Origin: Clostridiales bacterium
GTDB taxonomy: Bacteria; Bacillota; Clostridia; Oscillospirales; CAG-272
DNA: 8,896 nucleotides
NCBI GenBank assembly: GCA_016280525.1
Contig: JAEEGW010000337.1
Coordinates: 1 to 8,896 of the forward strand
Reading direction: 5' to 3'
The position numbers were made by a program, and so were the translations under genes. Shown here piece by piece: positions 1-5,701 of the stretch; position 1 is the first letter of the stretch; each line of letters begins with the position of its first letter. The notes under the pieces were generated by a model, which searched no databases, was not told where the DNA came from, and saw nothing but the letters and a program-made list of their open reading frames with translations.

Positions 1-159
1 GAAAACATGAACGGACTGCTTCGTTTTTGGTTCCCTAAAGGCTTTGATTTCCGTAACATCTCTCAATCTGACGTTGATCGTGTCGTGGATTTGATAAATT
101 CTCGTCCGAGAGCCTGCCTCAACTATCGTTCACCTAAACAAATTTTTTGTTGCACTTGA
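1..159 (+). CDS. IS30-family transposase, C-terminal fragment (5' end outside window)
   Basis: Frame 1 is open from base 1 to a TGA at 157-159 and encodes 52 residues. It starts ENMNGLLRFWFPKGFDF and includes INSRPRACLNYRSPKQIF near the end. These match the end of IS30-family DDE transposases, where an E-N-x-N-G-L-(L/I)-R ... FPKG(T)DF block carries the last catalytic Glu and an N-x-R-P-R-K/A-C-L-x-Y/F-x-(T/S)-P block closes the protein. The first residue of the window, E, is probably that catalytic Glu. The enzyme would cut and join the ends of its own insertion sequence. Codon use differs from the neighbours: five of six Arg codons are CGT, whereas oadA in this window uses CGT for 2 of 22, which suggests acquisition by transfer. 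The rest of the gene lies upstream, so whether the element is intact cannot be seen. Confidence 0.87.
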   Translation, partial: ENMNGLLRFWFPKGFDFRNISQSDVDRVVDLINSRPRACLNYRSPKQIFCCT

Positions 160-172
160 CTTGACAATTTGC
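1..172 (+). mobile_element. Right end of an IS30-family insertion sequence (partial)
   Basis: The transposase fragment stops at 159, and IS30-family elements usually place the terminal inverted repeat over or just after the stop codon. The stretch around 147-172, containing the tandem CTTGACTTGAC, is the likely terminal repeat. The left end is not in the window, so the exact boundary and target duplication cannot be read. The end position given is an estimate. Confidence 0.5.
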
Positions 173-326
173 CCCAAACCCCTCCGCCTCCCCCCATTTC
201 CCCGATTAAAAATCGAGGGGGCGCGTCGACCCCGGCTTCAGACCGGGAAAACCGGGGGGACGGGGGTACGGGGGATCAAGGGGGGGAGGGGATCCCCCGT
301 AAAAAGCGGTTTGCACATTAAAAGCT
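160..326. other. Gene-free spacer with C-tracts, hairpins and a G-quadruplex-capable G-rich block
   Basis: No coding signal is seen here. From about 171 to 203 the plus strand is C-rich. A short hairpin CGATT/AATCG (203-207 with 211-215, AAA loop) and a second CCCGG/CCGGG (231-235 with 243-247) follow. Then five G-runs appear: G6 (254-259), G5 (262-266), G5 (270-274), G7 (280-286) and G4 (288-291), separated by spacers of 2, 3, 5 and 1 bases. This satisfies the usual G-quadruplex pattern with room to spare. A perfect 10-bp stem, ACGGGGGATC (268-277) with GATCCCCCGT (291-300), competes with it for the same bases. The upstream C-rich arm could also pair imperfectly with the G-rich arm. No T-tract follows, so it does not read as an intrinsic terminator. 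Confidence 0.7.
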
Positions 327-356
327 TGTAATGTTCGCGCAAATTTCCTGTCTTAT
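327..356 (+). promoter_or_regulatory. Candidate ECF-type promoter of the sigma/regulator operon
   Basis: TGTAAT (327-332) is followed after 17 bases by GTCTTAT (350-356). This resembles -35 elements of the TGTAAC/TGAAAC kind and -10 elements of the CGTC/CGAC kind recognised by Bacillus-type ECF sigma factors. It lies about 40-70 bases ahead of the sigma-factor gene, as expected for autoregulation. The assignment rests on motif resemblance only. No good housekeeping -35/-10 pair was seen: TTGCAC at 311-316 has no -10 partner at the right distance. Confidence 0.45.
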
Positions 357-396
357 TAGGTGAAGATCTTCAAATCCGGATGAAAGGAGGAAGAAA

Positions 397-960
397 ATGG
401 AGGACAAGGACATTATCGCGCTGTTTTTTCAGAGAAGCGGCGACGCGGTGACCGAGACCGACAAAAAATACGGCTTATACTGCCGCGCCATAGCCGGCAA
501 TATCTGCCGCGACAGCCGCGACGCGGAAGAGTGTGTGAACGACGCGTATCTTGCCGTGTGGAACGCCATACCGCCGCAGAAGCCGGCGTCATTAAAGCTG
601 TTTCTGGCGCGGATAGTGCGGAATCTGGCTATCAACCGCTATAACGAAACTCACGCGGAAAAGCGCGGAGGCGGCGAGACGGCGCTCGTTTTAGACGAGC
701 TTGCAGAGTGTTTGCAGAGCGGCGAAAGTGTTGAAGGCGAGTTAGACCGCCGGCAGCTCGGCGAGCTTATACGCGGTTTTGTAAAAGCGCTGCCGAAAAT
801 GGAAAGGCAGATATTCGTCCGCCGATATTTCTTCACAGATCCGGTAAAAAGCATTGCACAAAGGTACGGCATGACGGAGAACAACGTTCTCGTCACGCTT
901 TGCCGCAGCCGGAAGAAGCTCAAAGAGCTTCTTAAAAAGGAGGGATTTTACAGTGAATAA
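397..960 (+). CDS. ECF-type sigma-70 family RNA polymerase sigma factor
   Basis: This 187-residue protein has the two-domain plan of group 4 (ECF) sigma factors. Region 2 spans roughly residues 22-87, with the region 2.2-like stretch DAEECVNDAYLAVWNAIP (42-59). A short acidic linker lies at about 95-118. Region 4 is at about 119-180, with a helix-turn-helix near 150-172 (SIAQRYGMTENNV). It would direct RNA polymerase to a small set of promoters, probably including its own (see 327-356). The ATG follows a strong AAGGAGG site at 384-390 with six bases between. The stop overlaps the GTG start of the next gene by 8 bases, indicating translational coupling with the membrane regulator. The length is typical for the family. 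The inducing signal cannot be told from sequence. Confidence 0.92.
   Translation: MEDKDIIALFFQRSGDAVTETDKKYGLYCRAIAGNICRDSRDAEECVNDAYLAVWNAIPPQKPASLKLFLARIVRNLAINRYNETHAEKRGGGETALVLDELAECLQSGESVEGELDRRQLGELIRGFVKALPKMERQIFVRRYFFTDPVKSIAQRYGMTENNVLVTLCRSRKKLKELLKKEGFYSE
937..955 (+). promoter_or_regulatory. Ribosome site deciding the GTG start of the membrane regulator
   Basis: AAGGAGGG (937-944) lies inside the end of the sigma-factor gene, 8 bases before GTG (953-955). No ATG in this frame has a comparable site: the first internal one is Met10, deep in the conserved-looking N-terminal helix. The overlapping GTG is therefore the likely start and couples the two genes. Confidence 0.8.
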
Positions 961-2179
961 AAACGATTTATACCGCAGTATGCAGGAAATAGACGACGAA
1001 ATATTGGAAGAAAGCGAAAAGAAAACGGTAAAAAAGCCGCTGCTTAAATGGGTGCTCGTCGCCGCGTGCGCCGCTCTCGTTATCGCAGCCGCCGCGGTCA
1101 CGGTACCGCTTCTGACGAAAGCGCCCGAGACGCCGGAGCAGCCGGCGGTCATAAAGGATAACAGATACGACGAAAATAAAACAGCGTTGGCAAGCGAGGT
1201 CGCTATCGAATGGCCGCGTGAATACCAGACGCCTATGGAGCGTTACTCGGCATTTGAGTTTAACGGTGCGGCATATGTAAGCAGATCAAACGTGATAAGC
1301 GATGAAAGCCTGCTTGGCGAAATTATTTATGACGAAAATGCAAGTAAATACGAGATCTTCGGATGGGACAGTTATACGGAAGAAGAAAAACAAGAGCTGG
1401 AAATGGAAGGATTTGAAATCAGAAAAATCAAAAACGTTGACAGCGATAAGCTAATAGCTGTAAGAATATTTGGGGAATACGTTGTTTTCAGAAGTTGTAT
1501 AGGCGAAAAAGAGTTTCCGGAAACGTTTAAAGAGTTTTACGACGGATACGGACTGTCGCAGACGCTTAAGCTTGACACGTATTGCGAAAAAGAGGGTTAC
1601 GGCATAGGCGACTGGTTCAAAACCGACGCGGGGCAGTACGTTACAGACGCCTTGGCGGATTGCGGCGACGCGCCGCTTGTGAGCACCGACGGAGCGCACT
1701 TTGCCGACAAATACGGCATAACGTTTACCGCAACGTCCGAGGCGCTCGGCGTCTACAAAAAGACTTTTATAATCACCGAGGAAGGTTATCTCTGCACGAA
1801 CATAGCCGAATACGGATATACGTTTGAGATAGGCAAAGACAAAGCAAACGAGATCATCTCATACGTAAAAGCGCACAGCGAAAAAACAGATATGGAGCCG
1901 TTTTACAGCTCCGTCGCGGGTATCATAACAAAGATCGGCGACGGGTATATACTTGTAGACGATTCGGTGCTTTGCGAAGATGAAAAAGACGGTATCGTTT
2001 ATAAGATACCGACGGACAGTATTATAGTAAGACGCTGGATAGAATATTATCACCTTAACGTCGGCGACGCAGTTATGATAGAATACAAAGGCGATATAAG
2101 TAAAGACTGTACGGTAAACGGCATCGTTTCAATGGCGGAGGCGATCATAACAGGCGAAGGGGCGATCGTTGAAGAATAA
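953..2179 (+). CDS. Single-pass membrane protein, probable anti-sigma factor/sensor for the upstream ECF sigma
   Basis: This 408-residue protein has a short cytoplasmic N-terminus (1-30) with an acidic helix NDLYRSMQEIDDEILEESEKK. One membrane segment follows at about 31-55 (WVLVAACAALVIAAAAVTVPLL), then an extracytoplasmic region of about 350 residues. The N-terminal type 'LY...M.EIDDE.LEE' recurs, as I recall, in clostridial membrane proteins encoded beside ECF sigmas, where the helix is thought to hold the sigma. The C-terminal portion (about 318-395: GIITKIGDGYILVDD ... LNVGDAVMIEYKGD ... VNGIVSM) looks like a small all-beta, OB-like domain. The middle region (about 95-310) is not recognised. 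Three extracytoplasmic Cys stand out (182, 211, 237), plus later ones at 281, 341 and 386. The overlap with the sigma gene and shared promoter support the anti-sigma role. That role is inferred, and no zinc-binding HxxxCxxC anti-sigma motif is present. Confidence 0.75.
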   Translation: MNKNDLYRSMQEIDDEILEESEKKTVKKPLLKWVLVAACAALVIAAAAVTVPLLTKAPETPEQPAVIKDNRYDENKTALASEVAIEWPREYQTPMERYSAFEFNGAAYVSRSNVISDESLLGEIIYDENASKYEIFGWDSYTEEEKQELEMEGFEIRKIKNVDSDKLIAVRIFGEYVVFRSCIGEKEFPETFKEFYDGYGLSQTLKLDTYCEKEGYGIGDWFKTDAGQYVTDALADCGDAPLVSTDGAHFADKYGITFTATSEALGVYKKTFIITEEGYLCTNIAEYGYTFEIGKDKANEIISYVKAHSEKTDMEPFYSSVAGIITKIGDGYILVDDSVLCEDEKDGIVYKIPTDSIIVRRWIEYYHLNVGDAVMIEYKGDISKDCTVNGIVSMAEAIITGEGAIVEE

Positions 2180-2202
2180 AGGATAAAAAGCAGAACAAAG
2201 AT

Positions 2203-2320
2203 AAACTCCTTCAGTCATCCGGGAATTGTCCCGGATGACAGCTCCCTCGGGGAGGGAGCCTTGATTTGCCTCCCTCAATGAGGGAGGTGGATCGGGCTTT
2301 GCCCGAGACGGAAGGAGTTT
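2203..2320. repeat. Multi-hairpin palindromic element with 10-bp terminal inverted repeats (MITE-like)
   Basis: Terminal arms AAACTCCTTC (2203-2212) and GAAGGAGTTT (2311-2320) are exact reverse complements. Between them stand four hairpins in series: 2214-2224 with 2229-2239 (11 bp, ATTG loop); 2241-2248 with 2252-2259 (8 bp, GGG loop); 2269-2277 with 2279-2287 (arms around one central base, effectively 8 bp); and 2292-2297 with 2301-2306 (6 bp, TTT loop). Folded together these form a cloverleaf-like structure closed by the terminal stem. Elements with CTCCTTC arms and GCTCCCTC hairpins are, from memory, repeated between genes in gut Clostridia. Only one copy lies here, so repetition is inferred. 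It sits after the sigma/regulator operon and before the terminator, in a convergent spacer. Confidence 0.75.
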
Positions 2321-2343
2321 TTTAAAAAAACTTTTTTATAATC

Positions 2344-2373
2344 AAAAACCGCGCTTTTCAGCGCGGTTTTTTT
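2344..2373. terminator. Bidirectional rho-independent terminator between convergent genes
   Basis: The stem CCGCGC (2349-2354) pairs with GCGCGG (2361-2366) around a TTTTCA loop. An A5 run (2344-2348) flanks it on the left and a T7 run (2367-2373) on the right, so each strand shows a stem plus U-tract. It would end both the sigma/regulator transcript and the opposing M23 peptidase transcript. The T-run runs into the TAA stop of the peptidase gene (2372-2374 on the minus strand). Confidence 0.92.
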
Positions 2374-3724
2374 ATCTTTCCGGTAAATAGTTAAGCGGGT
2401 TGACGCGTTCTCCGTTTATCCTGACCTCAAAGTGCAGGTGCGGACCCGTGGCGTATCCCGTCATTCCGACGTTGCCTATCTGCTGTCCCTGGTAAACTCT
2501 TTCGCCTTTTGATACGAGCGGCTCGCTCTGCATATGGCCGTAAAGCGTTTCCTGACCGTTGTCGTGCTTTATGATAACGTAATATCCGAAAGAGGAAGAA
2601 TATTCCGCCGTCGTTACAACGCCGCCGTCCGCCGCGTATATCGGCGTTCCGGCTTTTGCCGCAAGGTCTATCGCGTAATGGAAGCTGTAGTTGCCGTAAA
2701 CCGTACGTCCGCCGTATCCGTCGGATATCTCAAAGCGGTCTTTCAGCGGCCATATATATTTATCCTTGGAAGCCGTTACGGGTTTCGCCATAGTTCCCTC
2801 GTCTATTATCTTGGGAATGGGTTCCAAAACTATGCTCTCGGAAACCTTTTCACGGCTGGTCGGCGTGCCGTCCTTGTACGTTACGCAGTATATAACTTCT
2901 TTTTTGCCGTCCGCGCCGTCCTGCGTCTTTTCGTAGACTCCGACGTAGAGATCTTCGTTGCGTCTGTATTCCGTTGTGAACGGAACGGTCTCCGTCACTT
3001 TTATCTGCACGGTTACGATCCCGTCGTCGCCCGTGTCGGTTGAGATTATCTGTCCGCCCTCGGAGCCGAAGAACTTGACCTCGTCTTCGCTTGCGTCAAT
3101 ATCCACCGCGACTATCGAGGAGCTTTTTGCGGAAACGGTCCTGTAAAGCTCGCCCGCGCGCCGCGTGAGCATATCTTCTATCTCGCTTCCCGCGCGGAGA
3201 GCGGATACGGGGTAATAAAGCGATCTTACTTCTATCGTACCGGTAAGCTCAACTTCAAGCCCGGCGTCACCCTGCGCCGCTTTACGTACGTCAGCCACGG
3301 CGTCCGATATAACGGAAGGATCCGTATTCGCCGCCATGAATTCGCCGTTTACGTAAATGCCGTAAGCGGATCTGTAATCTTTCAGTGTGGAAATGTAAAT
3401 AGCTCTGTATATCTCGCCCTCGGATAGAGTTTCATTTGCCTTTTTGCCTTCGGCAAAGCCGTAGGTTATATTGCAGGCGGAAAAGCTCTGCCCGTATGCG
3501 ACCTTTGAAACGTCCTCAATAACGCGGGCGCGTACAGCGTCCACCTCGGATGCGTCCTCCACCGTGCCGATCTCCGCTCCGTCTATGTAAAGCGTCAGAT
3601 TTACCTTGACCGAACACAATACCGCTATCGTTATGACCGCGGCGGCGGTAAGAGAAGCGTACAGCGCGCACAACAATATTCTGTTTTTGCTTTTTTTGAT
3701 TTTCGCTGTTATCTTAGAAAGCAT
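2372..3724 (-). CDS. Membrane-anchored G5-domain M23 family peptidoglycan metalloendopeptidase
   Basis: This 450-residue protein has a basic N-terminus and a membrane segment or uncleaved signal at about 15-37. Two similar stretches follow (about 42-72, TLYIDGAEIG..., and 121-150, YGIYVNGEFM...), which look like an internal duplication. A G5-like beta domain lies at about 236-308 and an M23 catalytic domain at about 330-447. The M23 zinc and catalytic residues are all present: H349-x3-D353 (HYAID), H397 (LYGHM) and H429-x-H431 (HLHFEV). It should act outside the membrane and cut peptide cross-links of peptidoglycan, in growth, division or sporulation. The ATG at 3724 is the only usable start before an in-frame stop. 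Its nearest purine-rich site (AAAGG, 3746-3742) is 17 bases away, so initiation is weak or unusual. It is transcribed alone, convergent with the regulator gene. Confidence 0.92.
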   Translation of the reverse strand: MLSKITAKIKKSKNRILLCALYASLTAAAVITIAVLCSVKVNLTLYIDGAEIGTVEDASEVDAVRARVIEDVSKVAYGQSFSACNITYGFAEGKKANETLSEGEIYRAIYISTLKDYRSAYGIYVNGEFMAANTDPSVISDAVADVRKAAQGDAGLEVELTGTIEVRSLYYPVSALRAGSEIEDMLTRRAGELYRTVSAKSSSIVAVDIDASEDEVKFFGSEGGQIISTDTGDDGIVTVQIKVTETVPFTTEYRRNEDLYVGVYEKTQDGADGKKEVIYCVTYKDGTPTSREKVSESIVLEPIPKIIDEGTMAKPVTASKDKYIWPLKDRFEISDGYGGRTVYGNYSFHYAIDLAAKAGTPIYAADGGVVTTAEYSSSFGYYVIIKHDNGQETLYGHMQSEPLVSKGERVYQGQQIGNVGMTGYATGPHLHFEVRINGERVNPLNYLPER

Positions 3725-3792
3725 ATACGGTTTGTTTATCGCCTTTCTTTTTGCGCGTCAAAAACCGGATACCCGATTTTATCCGTATTTTA

Positions 3793-3821
3793 ATTATAAC
3801 TTTATTATAATTATATTACAA
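3793..3821 (-). promoter_or_regulatory. Candidate housekeeping promoter of the M23 peptidase gene
   Basis: Read on the minus strand, TTGTAA (3821-3816) and a perfect TATAAT (3798-3793) are separated by 17 bases. The -35 matches TTGACA at four of six positions. Transcription would start near 3786, giving a leader of about 62 bases. Confidence 0.55.
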
Positions 3822-3829
3822 TATGTAAT

Positions 3830-3857
3830 TTGTAAACAACCGAAGAACACGTATAGT
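3830..3857 (+). promoter_or_regulatory. Candidate promoter of the CPBP protease-tadA operon
   Basis: TTGTAA (3830-3835) and TATAGT (3852-3857) are 16 bases apart on the plus strand. A second possible -10, a perfect TATAAT at 3877-3882, has only a weak -35 (TAGTAA, 3854-3859). The 249-base spacer is otherwise gene-free and very AT-rich. Between this promoter and the one for the M23 gene lies the inverted repeat TTACA-ATA-TGTAA (3816-3828), which might be an operator. Confidence 0.45.
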
Positions 3858-3973
3858 AAATTTGTATAAAACGACATATAATTATTGTGCAATATACACA
3901 AAACGAGCGATTTTAAGATAATTTTGTTCCGCTTATGTTGATTTATTCATAGAATTATAGATAATATGATAGT

Positions 3974-4978
3974 ATGAACAACTATATTTACGGCGCTCCG
4001 GCCGAAAGCGGAGAAGAAAACAGGATAAAAGGCTTCAGAGCGGCGCAGAACAGGGTCGCGTTTATGATGTTTCTGATGCTTTTCATAGAGATCGCGGCAA
4101 GCGTTCTCATGGTCGTTTTGATGATGGTATTTCCGAAAATGCAGAACGACACTTTCAAATACGAATTCATGCAGATGCTTTTGTATCTGTTGTATATCGC
4201 GCTGCCGGTGTTTCTGTTCTGTATTATAAGCGGCAGGAGCCCGGGAAAATATTTCTGCTTCCGCCGCGGCAGAAAGCATACGGTCGCCGTCGGAATTGCG
4301 GCTATGGGAGCGGTATATTTCGCGCAGCTCGTGGCGGTAATAGTGTCCGATCTTTTGGGCAGAGCCGGGGCGAATACCGACGTCGGAGCGTTTACGGATA
4401 CGGCGGACCCCGCCGTTCTTGCCCTGCGCTTCGTTTATCTGGCGATCCTTCCCGCGATATTTGAGGAGCTGATGACCCGCGGCATAGTGTTAGGAGAGCT
4501 TTTGCCGTACGGCAAGGGGTTTGCGATAATAACGTCCGGTCTGCTTTTCGGACTTATGCATATGAACGCTATACAGCTTCCGTTCGCATTCATAGCCGGT
4601 ACGGCTATGGCGTACGCAGTCGTTTACTGCGGAACGCTGCGCGTTTCGATGGCCGTGCATTTCGTAAACAATTTTTTGAGCGTCTTTTTTACGGCTTTGC
4701 CTAAATTCGTATCGGAGGAAACCGCGTTTTATATAGAAACGGTCATAACCGTCGTTATATTCGCCGCGGGATCGGCGGCGGTCGTCTGGTTGATAAAGCA
4801 TAAGGACGACGAAAAAGAACAAAGCGGAGGTAAGCTCTGCACGGAATGCGGCGAACCGTACAAAGTAGATCTGAGAGAGGGCGCGCTTAAAAAGATCTCG
4901 CCTTTGCTTTACGTCTATGCGGCGATATCCGTTTTGATGACTGTGTACACGCTTATTTCCACGTCTGTAATGCTATGA
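3974..4978 (+). CDS. CPBP family intramembrane glutamic endopeptidase (Abi/CAAX-protease-like)
   Basis: This 334-residue polytopic membrane protein has hydrophobic segments at about 29-53, 66-86, 102-127, 147-163, 183-214, 226-242, 252-275 and 308-331. The three CPBP active-site motifs are all there: E164-E165-x3-R169 (EELMTR), F192-x3-H196 (FGLMH) and H229-x3-N233 (HFVNN). The family cleaves membrane-embedded or lipidated peptides and includes CAAX proteases and bacteriocin-immunity proteins. The substrate here is unknown. The C-terminal tail is unusual: a charged loop with a single C289-x2-C292 pair, then one extra membrane segment after the core. That pair could be half of a zinc site or redox-active. 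No Shine-Dalgarno sequence is visible before the ATG at 3974, and the next in-frame Met lies in the first membrane segment. The gene overlaps tadA by ATGA. Confidence 0.9.
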   Translation: MNNYIYGAPAESGEENRIKGFRAAQNRVAFMMFLMLFIEIAASVLMVVLMMVFPKMQNDTFKYEFMQMLLYLLYIALPVFLFCIISGRSPGKYFCFRRGRKHTVAVGIAAMGAVYFAQLVAVIVSDLLGRAGANTDVGAFTDTADPAVLALRFVYLAILPAIFEELMTRGIVLGELLPYGKGFAIITSGLLFGLMHMNAIQLPFAFIAGTAMAYAVVYCGTLRVSMAVHFVNNFLSVFFTALPKFVSEETAFYIETVITVVIFAAGSAAVVWLIKHKDDEKEQSGGKLCTECGEPYKVDLREGALKKISPLLYVYAAISVLMTVYTLISTSVML

Positions 4979-5454
4979 GAGAATTTATTGAATACAGCGA
5001 ACAAGAGCTGCGCTGCTATATGAAGGAAGCATATAAAGAAGCCGAGGCGGCGTATGAGCTCGGCGAAGTTCCGGTAGGCGCCGTTATCGTCTGGGACGGC
5101 GAAATAGTCGCTCGCGCGCACAACCGTCGTGAGACGGACAAAAACGCGCTCTGCCACGCGGAGACGTCCGCGATAGATAAAGCTTGCAAAACGCTCGGCG
5201 GCTGGCGGCTTCATAAAGCGGACCTGTTCGTGACGCTTGAGCCGTGTATAATGTGCGCCGGCGCGTGTATCAACGCGCGTATAAACCGCGTATATTACGG
5301 CGCGGCGGATAAAAGATACGGCTGCTTCGGCGGTTTTACGGACCTGCGCGAAAAAGCCTTCAACCATATGCCGCTCGTTTACGGCGGAATTATGGAAGAA
5401 GAGTGCGCGGAGCTTATTAAGCGGTTTTTTGAAGAATTAAGAATTAAGAATTAA
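4975..5454 (+). CDS. tadA: tRNA-specific adenosine deaminase TadA
   Basis: This 159-residue cytidine-deaminase-fold enzyme converts A34 to inosine in the anticodon of tRNA-Arg(ACG), letting one tRNA read CGU, CGC and CGA. The zinc site is complete: H61-A-E63 with E63 as proton shuttle, and P90-C91-x2-C94 (PCIMC). The TadA-typical GEVPVGAVIV (30-39), LGGWRLH (74-80) and VTLEPC context separates it from guanine or riboflavin deaminases. It starts inside the stop of the CPBP gene (ATGA, 4975-4978) with no Shine-Dalgarno of its own, so it is probably translated by re-initiation. The last residues (about ELRIKN) and the stop are encoded by an AATTAAG tandem repeat that leads into the left arm of the mobile-type element at 5442-5645. 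The catalytic fold is complete before this point, so function should be kept. Confidence 0.95.
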   Translation: MREFIEYSEQELRCYMKEAYKEAEAAYELGEVPVGAVIVWDGEIVARAHNRRETDKNALCHAETSAIDKACKTLGGWRLHKADLFVTLEPCIMCAGACINARINRVYYGAADKRYGCFGGFTDLREKAFNHMPLVYGGIMEEECAELIKRFFEELRIKN

Positions 5455-5645
5455 GAATTCAGAATGGCGGCGCCTCGTCGCCCTGCTCGTAGGGGAGGGG
5501 TTTCCCCTCCCGGTAAAATAATAAAGAATAAAGAATAAAAACCGGTGTCGGATGCGCGAACCCCAAGAGCGCGAAGCGCAAAGAACGTCGGCTTTGCCGA
5601 CACAGATTTTCTTAATTCTTAATTCTGAATTCTTAATTCTTAATT
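5442..5645. repeat. MITE-like element with perfect 24-bp terminal inverted repeats, overlapping the end of tadA
   Basis: The arm 5442-5465 is the exact reverse complement of 5622-5645, 24 of 24 bases. Both are built from AATTAAG-type units ending in AATTCAGAAT. The left side has one further AATTAAG unit outside the arm. The 156-base interior holds three hairpins: 5493-5500 with 5504-5511 (8 bp, TTT loop), 5569-5572 with 5576-5579, and 5587-5592 with 5596-5601 (6 bp, TTT loop). It also holds an alternative pairing of 5545-5551 with 5597-5603. No transposase is encoded. The short length, long perfect terminal repeats and coding-end overlap suggest a non-autonomous element or amplified palindromic repeat. 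The left arm encodes the last codons and stop of tadA. Confidence 0.8.
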
Positions 5646-5654
5646 TGTCCCGCA

Positions 5655-5683
5655 TAGATTTTTTAATACATTTGCAGTACAAT
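5655..5683 (+). promoter_or_regulatory. Weak candidate promoter of the oad operon
   Basis: TACAAT (5678-5683) is a good -10 (five of six). The matching -35 position holds only TAGATT (5655-5660), 17 bases upstream. The leader to the first ATG would be about 25 bases. It lies in the short stretch between the inverted-repeat element and the operon. Read-through from tadA is the alternative, since no strong terminator separates them. Confidence 0.35.
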
Positions 5684-5701
5684 AAATCGGATTTTTTTGA
5701 T

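Noticed and set aside
742..1152. 136-codon minus-strand reading frame across the sigma/regulator junction
   Set aside because: It is antisense to two well-supported overlapping genes, low in complexity and without a start signal.
2534..3043. 169-codon plus-strand reading frame
   Set aside because: It lies fully opposite the M23 peptidase, whose catalytic motifs are complete. The translation is rich in Arg/Tyr/Val with no recognisable domain and has no ribosome site.
3606..3869. 87-codon plus-strand frame covering the divergent spacer
   Set aside because: Its first half is antisense to the M23 membrane segment, which gives hydrophobic residues automatically. The rest is AT-rich promoter DNA.
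3974..4978. Bacteriocin-immunity or phage-abortive system around the CPBP (Abi) protein
   Set aside because: No bacteriocin precursor, transporter or toxin gene lies nearby. The neighbours are tadA and an unrelated divergent peptidase.
5587..5620. Rho-independent terminator after tadA
   Set aside because: The 6-bp stem GTCGGC/GCCGAC is followed by ACAGATTTTC rather than a proper T-run, so termination would be weak at best. It is recorded as part of the element instead.
5442..5645. CRISPR-like or riboswitch interpretation of the repeats
   Set aside because: There are no regularly spaced repeats with unique spacers. The structure is one inverted-repeat element with internal hairpins and no known riboswitch core that I can recognise.
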